In this document: in pieces, positions 1 through 7,831 of the stretch
Numbering within the stretch: the first letter of the stretch is position 1
How the letters are laid out: each line of letters opens with the position of its first letter
Assembly (NCBI RefSeq): GCF_008119785.1
Contig: NZ_VSFA01000044.1
Coordinates: forward strand, 1-55,605
Source of the DNA: Micromonospora sp. MP36
GTDB taxonomy: Bacteria > Actinomycetota > Actinomycetes > Mycobacteriales > Micromonosporaceae
Reading direction: 5' to 3'
DNA length: 55,605 nucleotides
Program-made: the position numbers and the translations under genes
The notes under the pieces: model-generated
The model's database searches: none
Told to the model about the DNA's origin: nothing
The model's input: the letters and a program-made list of their open reading frames with translations, nothing else

Positions 1-119
1 GCCGGGGCGGAACTGGCCCGGGGGGGGGGGCCGGCCGGGCCCCTCCGCCCGGCCCGGGGGGCGCCGGTGTGGGGGGGGGGGGGGCCGGGCCCCCCCCCCC
101 CCCCGGGGCCCCCCCCCCC
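1..119. other. Low-complexity poly-G/poly-C contig edge
   Basis: The stretch is almost entirely runs of G and C; bases 69-119 are long G then C homopolymers. No gene can be read here, and the coding frame of the sigma-factor gene entering from the right is lost at about base 120. Homopolymer runs like these are typical of base-calling or assembly failure at the end of a high-GC contig, so I read it as a technical artefact rather than biology. Confidence 0.7.
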
Positions 120-338
120 CCGCCGCGACGCCTCGGCACGGGCGGCGTCGAGGAACCTGCGCCACGCGACCGCGACGAGCCATGCCTTCGGGTCGCGCGG
201 CGGATCGTCCGGCCAGGTTTCCAGGGCCCGGATCAGGGCCTCCTGCACGGCATCCTCGGCCGACGCGAAGTCGGCTCCGCGCCGGACGAGGACACCGATC
301 ACCGCGGGCACAAGCTCCCGTAGCAGTGACTCGTTCAC
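120..338 (-). CDS. ECF sigma factor (ECF42-like), N-terminal part only
   Basis: The visible 73 residues form the start of an ECF sigma factor: LVPAVIGVLVRRGADF followed by the region-2 signature SAEDAVQEAL, then a tryptophan-rich stretch (TWPDDPP, PKAWLVAVAWRR) usual for region 2.4. The start is the GTG at 338, which overlaps the TGA of the upstream YCII gene (GTGA), so the two are translationally coupled. ECF42 sigma factors are known to be encoded next to YCII/DGPF proteins, exactly as here. The rest of the gene, including region 4, is lost in the poly-G/C contig edge. Confidence 0.75.
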
Positions 339-739
339 TCGGTCACCGTGGGCAGCTCGGTGAGAAACGGTCGCACCTCCAGCCACTCGTGGATCGGCTT
401 GCCGCCGGCCCCGGGAGCGGCGGACAGCTCCCCAGCCAGCTGGACCGCGCGATCCCAAGACTCCACGTCGATGACCATCCAGCCGGCGATGAGGTCCTTG
501 GTCTCGGCGAACGGACCGTCGGTCACCGGTGGGCGCCCCTCGCCGTCATACCGCACGAACGCGCCCTCGGGCGCCAGCGCTTGGCCGTCGACGAACTCAC
601 CCGTCTCCTCCAAGCGGGCGGCGAAATCCTGCATGAACTGTACGTGCGCGTCGACCTCCTCCGGCGTCCACCGGTCCATCGGCACGTCGTTGACCGAAGC
701 CGGCGCGCCCCGGTAGTGCTTCAGCAGCAGGTACTTCAT
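335..739 (-). CDS. YCII/DGPF-domain protein
   Basis: A 134-residue protein of the YCII-related family. It begins MKYLLLKHYRG and carries the DGPF signature in TDGPFAETKDLIAGW at about residues 80-94. The fold is a small ferredoxin-like dimer; the biochemical role of the family is not established, although active-site His and Asp residues are often conserved. It is the first gene of an operon with the ECF42-type sigma factor, with a 4-base stop/start overlap, and DGPF proteins are the hallmark partners of that sigma-factor group. Confidence 0.85.
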   Translation of the reverse strand: MKYLLLKHYRGAPASVNDVPMDRWTPEEVDAHVQFMQDFAARLEETGEFVDGQALAPEGAFVRYDGEGRPPVTDGPFAETKDLIAGWMVIDVESWDRAVQLAGELSAAPGAGGKPIHEWLEVRPFLTELPTVTE

Positions 740-902
740 GCTGGTTCTCCCTCTTCGTCACGCGGCTCGTCGTGGCCACTCCTGTCCCTGGGACGGAGCC
801 GGTGCCACATTCTCGACACCCGGCACGACATCCGCGAGTGAACTCACCAAACCTGAACGCGACCGCACCTGCTTGCGGTGATCGGGCCGGCCATCGGCTG
901 CA

Positions 903-1382
903 TCACCGTCGGTCGGGATTTCGCGGGGCTCCGCGTCTCCAGCGGCGACCCGCCGCGACCAGCAGCGCGTACAGCGCCCAGGATGCGATGGCCCAGCTCG
1001 TCACCGGCACCCAGGCGGCCAGCCAGCCCGCCAGGCCCGCCTCGTGCAGTGGGGCGCTCGGCCGGTTCGCCCCGGCCAGCACCGCGTAGGCGACGGCCGC
1101 CAGCCCGCACAGCAGGGGCACCGCCACGCGGCGGAACAGCGCCGCCGAGAGCACCGCCGCCGCGAGCCACAACGACGCCCCGGACAGGACGGCGGCGGTG
1201 CTCGTGGCCAGGTCTCCCGGGGTGGGCGGTTCGCCGAACAGGGCCGCGGCGGCGATGCCGGCCACGAACATCGACCAGGCGGCACCGGGCAGGGCGAGGA
1301 GCAGCACCAGCCACGGCCAGGCCCAGTGGCTCCGGTCGCGGGGCCGGACGTCATCCGGCTGGAGGTCGGGGGAGCCGGTCAC
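903..1382 (-). CDS. Small integral membrane protein, function unknown
   Basis: 159 residues with an N-terminal soluble tail of about 20 residues, then four hydrophobic stretches (roughly 20-47, 62-82, 84-105 and 125-147) ending in an arginine-rich tail. I do not recognise the family. Such small four-helix Ala/Leu-rich membrane proteins are common in actinomycetes. The gene stands alone; the neighbour on its promoter side is a degenerate gene fragment. Frame and GC3 pattern support it as real. Confidence 0.6.
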   Translation of the reverse strand: MTGSPDLQPDDVRPRDRSHWAWPWLVLLLALPGAAWSMFVAGIAAAALFGEPPTPGDLATSTAAVLSGASLWLAAAVLSAALFRRVAVPLLCGLAAVAYAVLAGANRPSAPLHEAGLAGWLAAWVPVTSWAIASWALYALLVAAGRRWRRGAPRNPDRR

Positions 1383-1429
1383 GCCCCGATCCTGGTCGGG
1401 GTCGGGTCACCCCGCCTGAGCCGTCGTAC

Positions 1430-1640
1430 TCAGGTGGTCACCGGGGCCAGCAGCAGCGCTTCCGCCGTGCCCCGGACCTTCGGCCCGTCGCCACTGCTGT
1501 GGTCCAGGTCGGTGGCCGCGAACCGGCGCCGCTGCGGGCCGAAGGCCACCGACCGGCGGCTGACCAGGAAGTCGCGAGGCTCGGGCGTGGTCTGGGGCGA
1601 GCTGGTGTGGCAGGCCGAGCGGGCGGCGGCAACTGGTCGC
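1430..1640 (-). pseudogene. Fragment of a mycothiol-dependent maleylpyruvate isomerase-like gene (C-terminal)
   Basis: In the minus frame ending with TGA at 1430-1432 one can read DFLVSRRSVAFGPQRRR, then FAATDLDHSSGDG, then VRGTAEALLLAP. This resembles the C-terminal domain of the MDMPI/TIGR03083 family (an ATD motif, then a RGxAxxLLL motif). There is no start codon or N-terminal DinB-like domain, so it would be a decayed remnant. The resemblance is by eye and short; a chance match is possible. Confidence 0.3.
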
Positions 1641-1670
1641 GGCCCTCACGTCACGTCCACACGGGACGCG

Positions 1671-1704
1671 CGAGGGTGGCCTCGCCGCAGCGAGGCCACC
1701 CTCG
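1671..1704 (-). terminator. Perfect 15-bp hairpin terminator
   Basis: CGAGGGTGGCCTCGC (1671-1685) pairs perfectly with its reverse complement at 1690-1704 across a 4-base loop (CGCA). It lies 9 bases after the stop codon of the minus-strand gene at 1713-1997. There is no U-tract, as is usual for actinomycete terminators. Confidence 0.8.
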
Positions 1705-1712
1705 ACGCACCC

Positions 1713-1997
1713 TCACCGTTCGGTGCGGTCCTCGATTTCGGCGCCGGACTCCTCGGGAAGGGCGCCGATCGCCTGCTCGGCGGCCCGGCCGCCGGTGCTC
1801 TCGTCGCCCAGGGTGAGGTCGCTGCGGGGCATGCCCTCCACCCCGGTGGCGACGCCGGTGCCGTCGGGTGGGCCGGCGGTGCGGGAATCCCCGGTACGGC
1901 CCCGGGTCACACCGCGTTCGTCCAGGCGCTGGTGCGCGGTTTCGCCCCCCAGGTGATCGGCTCGGGACTTCGCCACGCGCTTGATGTCGTCGCTCAT
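1713..1997 (-). CDS. Small hydrophilic protein, unknown function
   Basis: 94 residues, highly charged and Gly/Asp/Glu/Arg-rich, starting MSDDIKRVAKSRADHLGGE. A GGGAGG ribosome-binding site lies 5 bases before the ATG, which decides the start. There is no membrane segment or recognised domain; the composition suggests a disordered, stress-type protein like those that accumulate in actinomycete stationary phase. It is followed by a strong hairpin terminator and preceded by another small acidic protein gene on the same strand. Confidence 0.6.
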   Translation of the reverse strand: MSDDIKRVAKSRADHLGGETAHQRLDERGVTRGRTGDSRTAGPPDGTGVATGVEGMPRSDLTLGDESTGGRAAEQAIGALPEESGAEIEDRTER

Positions 1998-2041
1998 GTC
2001 GCCTCCCGTGTGCTGGCTGTCGAACTGGCCGGCGGTGCCGG

Positions 2042-2350
2042 TCAGCGGCCGATGCCCGGCCGGCCGGGCCTCGGCGTGCCCGGTCGTGGCGCCGCCGTCT
2101 GGGCAGCCGGACCACCCGAGGACTCGCGTCGGCCCACGCCCTGGCCGTGGTATATGCCCTCGTCCGTCCCCGGATCGCCGGGATCGGCCAGGCTGGTGTC
2201 GATGGGCCCGCCGCTCGGTTCGGACAGGCCGGCCCGGCGCAGCGCGGTGACGAGCTGGTCGTGCGACATCCGCTCGCAACCCGGGATTCCGGCGGCGTAC
2301 GCGATGGCGCGCAGCGTCGCCAGGTCCTCATCCACGAAAGATTCGGCCAT
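2042..2350 (-). CDS. Small Rho-N/SAP-like protein
   Basis: 102 residues. The N-terminal half (DEDLATLRAIAYAAGIPG, then MSHDQLVTALRRAG) has the helix-extended-helix pattern of Rho N-terminal/SAP-like modules (LRAIAxxxGIPGxxxMxxxxLxxAL), a fold often used to bind nucleic acid. The C-terminal half is a Gly/Pro/Arg-rich tail without predicted fold. GGGAAGG lies 7 bases before the ATG at 2350. Function is not known. Confidence 0.55.
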   Translation of the reverse strand: MAESFVDEDLATLRAIAYAAGIPGCERMSHDQLVTALRRAGLSEPSGGPIDTSLADPGDPGTDEGIYHGQGVGRRESSGGPAAQTAAPRPGTPRPGRPGIGR

Positions 2351-2421
2351 GCCGGTGCCTTCCCGGGGCTCGGGCCGGGAAACCCGGCGGCGGCGGTTTC
2401 TCGCCGTGTCCGCCGGTCGGG

Positions 2422-3456
2422 TCAGCGGGCCGGCGCGGGGCCGGTCGAGTCGCGGACGACCAGGGTGTGGCCGGTGGGCCGGCGGCGGGGTCGGGTCGAC
2501 CGGGGTTTCAGGGCGAGGGTGAGGGCCATCCGTCCCATTTCGGGCATCGGCAGGCGTACCGTGGTGAGGCTCGGGGCGAGGTCGGCGGCGACCGACACGT
2601 CGTCGAAGCCGACCACCGACATCCGTTCGGGCACCGGGATGCCCCGGGCTCGCAGAATGGACAGCACGCCGATCGCCATCGCGTCGTTGAGCGCGATGAT
2701 CGCGGTGCTGTCCGGGTGGTGGTGCAGGATCCGCTCGGCCGCCACCCGGCCGCCGTCGCGGGTGAAGTCGGAGTGCACGACGGGCAGCCCGTCGAGGGAG
2801 AGCCCGTGCCCGGACAGCGCGGCGGCGACGCCGGCGAGCCGGTCGGCCACGGTGGTCAGTCCGGGCGTGCCGGCGGCGACGGCGATCCGCCGGTGGCCGA
2901 GGCCCAGCAGGTGCGCGCCGATCGCCCGGCCGCCCGCCTCGTTGTCGGGCACGACGGCGTCGACGCCCAGCGCGTGCCGGCCGATGACGGCGACGCGGCC
3001 GCCGGCGCGCTGGAATGCGGCGAGTTCGCTGCGGGCCTCGCCCTCCACACGCTGGTCGTCGTAGCCGGACCCGGCGATCAGGATGATGCCCACCTGCTGG
3101 GCGATGAGGTGCCGCAGCTGGCGCAGCTCGTTCTCCGGGTCGCGGCCGGAGTGGGCGATCTGGACCAGCAGCCCCTCCTCGGCGGCGACCTCGATGACAC
3201 CGCTGGCGATCTCGGAGAAGTAGGGGTCGTCGATCTGGTGGACGATCAGGCCGACGGTGGAGCTGGCGCCGCCGGCGAGGGTGCGGGCGTACGGGTTGGC
3301 GACGTAGCCCAGCTCGCGCGAGACCTGCCGGACCCGGTCGGCCACCTCCTCGCTGACGCCCTCGCGGCCGGCCAGGGCGCGGGAGGCGGTCGCCAGCGAG
3401 ACGCCGGCGCGTTCCGCCACGTCGACGAGGCGCAGCCGGGCACCGGGTCTGGGCAT
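2422..3456 (-). CDS. LacI-family transcriptional regulator
   Basis: 344 residues. Residues about 9-55 form the LacI helix-turn-helix (LVDVAERAGVSLATASRAL) and hinge helix (YARTLAGG), followed by a periplasmic-binding-protein-like effector domain (VGLIVHQIDDPYFSEIASGV). The start is the ATG at 3456, preceded by AGGAG; it places the HTH at the N terminus as usual for the family. It is divergent from the LamG and sorbosone-dehydrogenase-like genes, with tandem AAGCGCTT operators between, so it probably represses them and itself. Its recognition helix is identical to that of the second LacI protein at 15037. Confidence 0.92.
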   Translation of the reverse strand: MPRPGARLRLVDVAERAGVSLATASRALAGREGVSEEVADRVRQVSRELGYVANPYARTLAGGASSTVGLIVHQIDDPYFSEIASGVIEVAAEEGLLVQIAHSGRDPENELRQLRHLIAQQVGIILIAGSGYDDQRVEGEARSELAAFQRAGGRVAVIGRHALGVDAVVPDNEAGGRAIGAHLLGLGHRRIAVAAGTPGLTTVADRLAGVAAALSGHGLSLDGLPVVHSDFTRDGGRVAAERILHHHPDSTAIIALNDAMAIGVLSILRARGIPVPERMSVVGFDDVSVAADLAPSLTTVRLPMPEMGRMALTLALKPRSTRPRRRPTGHTLVVRDSTGPAPAR

Positions 3457-3524
3457 CCACAAACTCCTGACGTCACATTGATCCGCGCCGCGCTCTTGCC
3501 TGTGGCGTAAGGCACAGCATAGAG

Positions 3525-3554
3525 TACGAAAGCGCTTTCGTAAGCGCTTTCGTA
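3525..3554. promoter_or_regulatory. Tandem LacI operator
   Basis: TACGAAAGCGCTTTCGTA (3525-3542) is a perfect 18-bp palindrome with the central CG step typical of LacI/GalR operators. A second AAGCGCTTTCGTA core follows at 3542-3554, so the two cores sit 12 bp apart. The site lies between the LacI gene and the divergent secreted-protein genes. Confidence 0.85.
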
Positions 3555-3688
3555 CGCGCGGCACCGCCGCTGTCCGACCGCCGTCCGGCGTGCCTCGCCT
3601 GGGGCCGGCCGGCGACCGGACAGCCATCAGTCCTGTCCAGACGTACCTTCGACGCCCGGCGACCAGAACACGGTCCCGCACATCACGT

Positions 3689-3700
3689 AAGCGCTTTCGT
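3689..3700. promoter_or_regulatory. Third LacI operator copy
   Basis: AAGCGCTTTCGT repeats the core of the tandem operator and lies 40 bases before the start of the LamG-protein gene. Its distance of about 150 bp from the first pair would permit DNA looping by a tetrameric or paired repressor; that is inference. Confidence 0.7.
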
Positions 3701-3739
3701 CCGCGACTACCACCGCATCGACGAATGGAGCACCGTCAC

Positions 3740-4690
3740 ATGAGAAGAACCAGACGCGCGGCGGTTGCGGTCACCGCCCTGCTGGGGCTGGCCCTGACCG
3801 CCAGCGCGAGCCCCGCCCAGGCCGACCGGCCCGGCCCGCACGACGTCCACCCCGCACTGTGGTCGCACCTGGTCGCCTTCTACGACTTCGACCACCCGGT
3901 GCCTGGCGACGTCGCGCTCGAACGGGACCTGGGCCGCTCGGGCACCGAGATCGAGCTGGTCAACGGCGGCGCGGACATGCGGGTGCCCGACCAGGCGTAC
4001 AAGGGCAGCGGCAACGCGTTGCAGACCCGGCAGGTCAACCCGGAGATCGCCGGCAACGACGACTGGAAGGCCGGGATCTGGTCGTCCAGCGGCGTGCGGA
4101 CGCTGCGCGCGTTCAGCGGCGCCGAGGGTACGACGGTGATGGGCTGGTTCAAGCGGGACATGGACGGCCCGGCGCTGAACTCCACCACCGCCAACCCGAC
4201 CGACCGGTTCAACGCCATCGGCCTGGCCGGCGTACTGACCGGCGACTCCGACGGCCACGGCGTGCGGGCCCTGCTCGAGCTCATCGACGTGAGCGGCGAG
4301 CTGCGCCTGGTCGCGCTCGGCCGGCGCCTCGACGGCGGCAGCTCGCAGACGTTCGCCGCGAGTGAGGACTGGCGCACCCTGCTGCCGAAGGGGGAGTGGG
4401 TGCACCTCGCCGCCACCTTCGACTTCACCACCGGAACCATGGCGCTCTACCGCAACGGCGAGCCGATCGACGGCTTCTACACCGTCGCCGGTGACCCGTG
4501 GAAGGTGTCCGGGCCCGGCCCGCACGTCACCAGCGCCACCGACTCGCGCGGCATCAAGATCGGCGGGAGCTTCCCGCAGAACACGCTGGAGCGCAACCCC
4601 TGCGACTGCCGCATGGACGGCCTCATGTTCCTCGACAGCGTGATCCCGGCGAGCGACATCGCCAAGCAGTACCGCTACATGGCCCGCTGA
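3740..4690 (+). CDS. Secreted LamG-domain (concanavalin-like) protein
   Basis: 316 residues. A Sec-type signal peptide (RRTRRAAVAVTALLGLALT with cleavage after ASPAQA, about residue 32) is followed by a single LamG/laminin-like jelly-roll of about 270 residues (LVAFYDFDHP, VMGWFKRD, WVHLAATFDFTTGTMALYRNG), a fold that usually binds or covers carbohydrate. The ATG at 3740 is chosen because GGAG lies 9 bases upstream. It is followed 38 bases later by the sorbosone-dehydrogenase-like gene and is likely in the same LacI-controlled unit. A CxC near the C terminus may form or bind something; no catalytic residues are evident. Confidence 0.8.
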   Translation: MRRTRRAAVAVTALLGLALTASASPAQADRPGPHDVHPALWSHLVAFYDFDHPVPGDVALERDLGRSGTEIELVNGGADMRVPDQAYKGSGNALQTRQVNPEIAGNDDWKAGIWSSSGVRTLRAFSGAEGTTVMGWFKRDMDGPALNSTTANPTDRFNAIGLAGVLTGDSDGHGVRALLELIDVSGELRLVALGRRLDGGSSQTFAASEDWRTLLPKGEWVHLAATFDFTTGTMALYRNGEPIDGFYTVAGDPWKVSGPGPHVTSATDSRGIKIGGSFPQNTLERNPCDCRMDGLMFLDSVIPASDIAKQYRYMAR

Positions 4691-4728
4691 CCGTTCCTCG
4701 GTCCGTCCCACCGAGAAGGAGAACCCGC

Positions 4729-6837
4729 GTGTTCATTCGCGCTGGCAGCACCGGCAGACTCCGCAGAGCCACCCTCACCGCCGGGGTCACTGCCGCCACC
4801 CTCGTCCTGTCCACCCTGGTCGCGGGGCCCGCCCGGGCCGCCGGGGCCGTCTACGACCCAATCCCCGAGACGCCGATCCAGTCCGAGCTGGGACTGGTCC
4901 TGCAGGAGTACGCCAACTTCCCGCAGTCGACCCCGAACCCGGCCCCGGTCGACCAGCGCCTGGTCCGCAAGGCCCGGATCAACACCATCAACGAGCTGCC
5001 CGACGGCTCCGGCCGCCGCGCCGTGCCGGACCTCAACGGCAACCTCTACTTCGTCGAGAACGGCGTGCCGCACGTCTACCTGGACGTCGCCGCCACGTTC
5101 GCGCCGCAGTTCTTCTCGGGCCGCGGCCTCGGCCAGGGCTTCGGGTACGTCGCGTTCCACCCGGACTTCGCGCACAACGGCCGCTTCTACACCATCCACA
5201 CCGAACAGGCCTCGCTCGCCACCCGGACGCCGGACTACGCCCAGCCGAACACCATCTACCAGGGCGTCATCACCGAGTGGACGGCCACCGACCCGGCCGC
5301 CGACACGTTCTCCGGCACCCACCGCGAGCTGCTGCGCATCGGCTTCGGCGGCCAGATCCACGGCATCCAGGAGATCAACTTCAACCCGACCGCGAAGCCG
5401 GACGACGCGGACTACGGCATGCTCTACCTGGCCGTCGGTGACGGCGGGCAGGGCTACCGCAACGGCGACCCGCAGAACATGGGCATGCCGCACGGCAAGC
5501 TGCTGCGGATCGACCCGCGCGGCACCAACGCGCCCAACGGCCGGTACGGGATCCCGGCCGACAACCCGTTCGTCGGCAAGGACGGCGCGCTCGGCGAGAT
5601 CTACGCGGTGGGCTTCCGTGACCCGCACCGGTTCAGCTGGGACCGGGCCACCGGCCGGATGTTCCTCGGCCACATCGGCGAGCACGCCATCGAGTCGATC
5701 TACGAGGTACGGGCCGGGGACAACTTCGGCTGGAGCGAGCGCGAGGGCTCCTGGGTCTTCGACAAGACGTCGACCAAGCCCTGCGACAAGCTCTACCCGC
5801 TGCCGGCCGACGACGCGAAGTACGGCTACACCTACCCGGTCGCCGCGTACGACCACGACCCGGCCCCGGGCTGGAACTGCACCTCCGACGTCGGCGTCGC
5901 GGTGGCCGGCGGGTTCGTCTACCGCGGCCACACCCTGCCGGCCCTGATCGGCAAGTACGTCTTCGGTGACCTCGTCGCCGGCACCGTCCTCTACACCGAG
6001 GCCAACGAGATGCGCCGCGGCGAGGGCCTCGCCCCGATCCACCGGCTCGCCCTCTACACCACCGCCGGCGACCTGGTACGCATGCAGGACCTGTCCGGCC
6101 CGGGCGCGCCCGGCGACCCGAACCGCGTCGACCTGCGCTTCGGCACCGACGCGGCCGGTGAGATCTACATCGTGGCCAAGGCCAACGGGAAGATCTGGAA
6201 GGTGGTCGGCACCAAGAAGGTGGCGGAGGGCGACGTGGGCCACACCAAGGTGGTAGACACCGGCGGCGCGCCGAACTGGACGCCGGTGACCCCGTCCAAG
6301 TGGCAGTTCGACGGCGACCAGGTGATCCTCGCCGAGGCCGGCGTCAGCCGCCCCGGCCCGCGCCGGCCGTTCGAGTACGCCCTGCTCAACAAGGGCCCGG
6401 CGGCGTGGTCGTCGGTGCAGATCGACGCCCGGGTACGCCTCGACACGCCGGTGGAGGTCACCAACCGGGATGTGATCATCGTCTTCGGCTGGCAGTCGGA
6501 CACGCAGTACTACTACGCGCACCTGTCGACCGACAACACCATCTACCCGCACAACGGCATCTTCAAGGTCAACAACGCCGACCGGGAGCGCATCGACCAC
6601 CAGTGGAACGGTCGGTCCCGCGGCGCGAACCCGGCGATCACCGACGCCGACTGGCACAAGGTGCGGGTCGTGCACCTGCCCGCCACCGGTGAGATCGCCG
6701 TCTATGTCGACAACGACAAGGCCCCGCTGCTGACCGCGAAGGACACCACCTTCGGCTCCGGTCGGGTGGGCTTCGGCTCGTTCGACAACATCGGCCGTAC
6801 CCGCCTCTTCACGGTCACCGGTACGCCGGCGGCCTGA
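4729..6837 (+). CDS. Secreted glucose/sorbosone dehydrogenase-like protein with C-terminal jelly-roll
   Basis: 702 residues. GTG start with AAGGAG upstream, signal peptide to about residue 37, then a GSDH-type six-bladed beta-propeller (about 70-480) with family patterns such as GQGFGYVAFHPDFAHNGRFY, YLAVGDGG, LRIDPRG and EIYAVGFRDPHRFSWD. A second domain (about 515-700; QYYYAHLSTDN, WHKVRVVHLPATGEIAVYVD) looks like a LamG/DUF1080-type jelly-roll. PQQ- or metal-dependent oxidation of extracellular sugars is the family expectation, but the substrate is not known. It is co-directional with the secreted LamG protein and probably under the LacI regulator at 2422. Confidence 0.82.
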   Translation: MFIRAGSTGRLRRATLTAGVTAATLVLSTLVAGPARAAGAVYDPIPETPIQSELGLVLQEYANFPQSTPNPAPVDQRLVRKARINTINELPDGSGRRAVPDLNGNLYFVENGVPHVYLDVAATFAPQFFSGRGLGQGFGYVAFHPDFAHNGRFYTIHTEQASLATRTPDYAQPNTIYQGVITEWTATDPAADTFSGTHRELLRIGFGGQIHGIQEINFNPTAKPDDADYGMLYLAVGDGGQGYRNGDPQNMGMPHGKLLRIDPRGTNAPNGRYGIPADNPFVGKDGALGEIYAVGFRDPHRFSWDRATGRMFLGHIGEHAIESIYEVRAGDNFGWSEREGSWVFDKTSTKPCDKLYPLPADDAKYGYTYPVAAYDHDPAPGWNCTSDVGVAVAGGFVYRGHTLPALIGKYVFGDLVAGTVLYTEANEMRRGEGLAPIHRLALYTTAGDLVRMQDLSGPGAPGDPNRVDLRFGTDAAGEIYIVAKANGKIWKVVGTKKVAEGDVGHTKVVDTGGAPNWTPVTPSKWQFDGDQVILAEAGVSRPGPRRPFEYALLNKGPAAWSSVQIDARVRLDTPVEVTNRDVIIVFGWQSDTQYYYAHLSTDNTIYPHNGIFKVNNADRERIDHQWNGRSRGANPAITDADWHKVRVVHLPATGEIAVYVDNDKAPLLTAKDTTFGSGRVGFGSFDNIGRTRLFTVTGTPAA

Positions 6838-6847
6838 CGAGCGGATG

Positions 6848-6884
6848 CGGTGGGGACGGTGGCCGGGTGCCGCCGTCCCCACCG
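6848..6884 (+). terminator. Hairpin terminator
   Basis: A perfect 12-bp stem (CGGTGGGGACGG at 6848-6859 with CCGTCCCCACCG at 6873-6884) and a 13-base loop start 10 bases after the stop codon of the sorbosone-dehydrogenase-like gene. Confidence 0.75.
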
Positions 6885-6944
6885 GCGCTGCCAGGATTGA
6901 AGCTGACGTCCGCCGGGCCGGTGGGACGCGTGGATGCTCCGCTG

Positions 6945-7373
6945 TCAGCCGTGGTGAACCTGCGGCTCGGCGGTGCCGAACGGGTTGTCGATGACGTATC
7001 GCCAGAGACCGTCGGGACCGCGGCGGGCGACATCGGTGGCGGTGCCCTCGATGTGCACGGCCCGGCCGTCACGGTCGGTGCCCTCGATGACCCAGTCCAC
7101 GATGAGCAGGGCGATGTCGTCGGCCACGTAGACGTGACGCGGCCGCACCTCGATGGGGAGCCCGAGATCGAGGAACCGCCGATTGGCCGCGATCCGGGCG
7201 GCGCCGGTGAGGGGCTGACCCGGGACGGTGACGAGCACACCTGCGGGTTCGTAGACCTGCTCGACCGCCGTCATATCGCCGGTGTTGAAGGCCCGGGCGA
7301 AGACCGACGGATGGTGGGCCGGGCTGTCGCTCAGGGGGATACTGTCGGAGTGGGTGTTGCGGTCGGGAGACAT
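6945..7373 (-). CDS. SnoaL/NTF2-like protein
   Basis: 142 residues of the NTF2-like superfamily (SgcJ/SnoaL-type): FARAFNTGDMTAVEQVYEP, then TGAARIAANRRFLDLG and the hydrophobic strands VADDIALLIVDWVIEG and HIEGTATDVARRGPDG, closing with WRYVIDNPFG. These proteins form a cone-shaped barrel and act as small enzymes or binding proteins; no specific reaction can be assigned. It is divergent, 39 bases apart, from an HxlR regulator that probably controls it. The ATG at 7373 gives a normal family length. Confidence 0.8.
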   Translation of the reverse strand: MSPDRNTHSDSIPLSDSPAHHPSVFARAFNTGDMTAVEQVYEPAGVLVTVPGQPLTGAARIAANRRFLDLGLPIEVRPRHVYVADDIALLIVDWVIEGTDRDGRAVHIEGTATDVARRGPDGLWRYVIDNPFGTAEPQVHHG

Positions 7374-7412
7374 GCCGACAGTCAAGGCGCTGCCGGCGAA
7401 GGTAACCAAACG

Positions 7413-7781
7413 GTGAGCAGCGGCTGGGACCCTGACCTGGTGCCGGACCAGCGCGGCGCGACCCGTCGGCCGGAGTCGAGTTGCCCCGTCGAGGTCGCGC
7501 TGGCCGCCGTGAGCGGCCGGTGGACCACCCTGGTGCTGCGGGAACTGATACATGGGCCCAGATCCTTCGGCCAGCTGCAGTCCGCGCTGCCGGGCCTGAG
7601 TGCCAAGGTGCTCAGCGAACGGCTCGCGGCGTTGACGCGGCAGCGCCTGATCGTGTGCGAACGCTCCGCTACCTTTCCGCCGCGTACCTGCTACCAGCTC
7701 ACCCACGCGGGCACGCAGCTGCGCCCGCTGCTGGTCGAGCTCTATCGGGCCGGGGACGCGCTGCTGCGCGAGCAGGCGTGA
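7413..7781 (+). CDS. HxlR-family transcriptional regulator
   Basis: 122 residues with the family pattern CPVEVALAAVSGRWTTLVLREL, FGQLQSALPGLSAKVLSERL and PRTCYQLTHAG: a winged helix with the conserved N-terminal cysteine used by several redox-sensing members. The GTG at 7413 is preceded by a weak GAAGG. The 39-base divergent gap to the SnoaL-like gene implies control of that gene and itself. Confidence 0.88.
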   Translation: MSSGWDPDLVPDQRGATRRPESSCPVEVALAAVSGRWTTLVLRELIHGPRSFGQLQSALPGLSAKVLSERLAALTRQRLIVCERSATFPPRTCYQLTHAGTQLRPLLVELYRAGDALLREQA

Positions 7782-7831
7782 GGCCCGCGGCGGGTAGCGC
7801 TCCTGCGGATCATCCTCGGCATCCGGCGGGC

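Noticed and set aside
67..841. Plus-strand reading frames over the first kilobase
   Set aside because: They arise from poly-G/C and from the opposite strand of the sigma-factor and YCII genes; amino-acid composition is Pro/Arg/Gly-rich and no motif is present.
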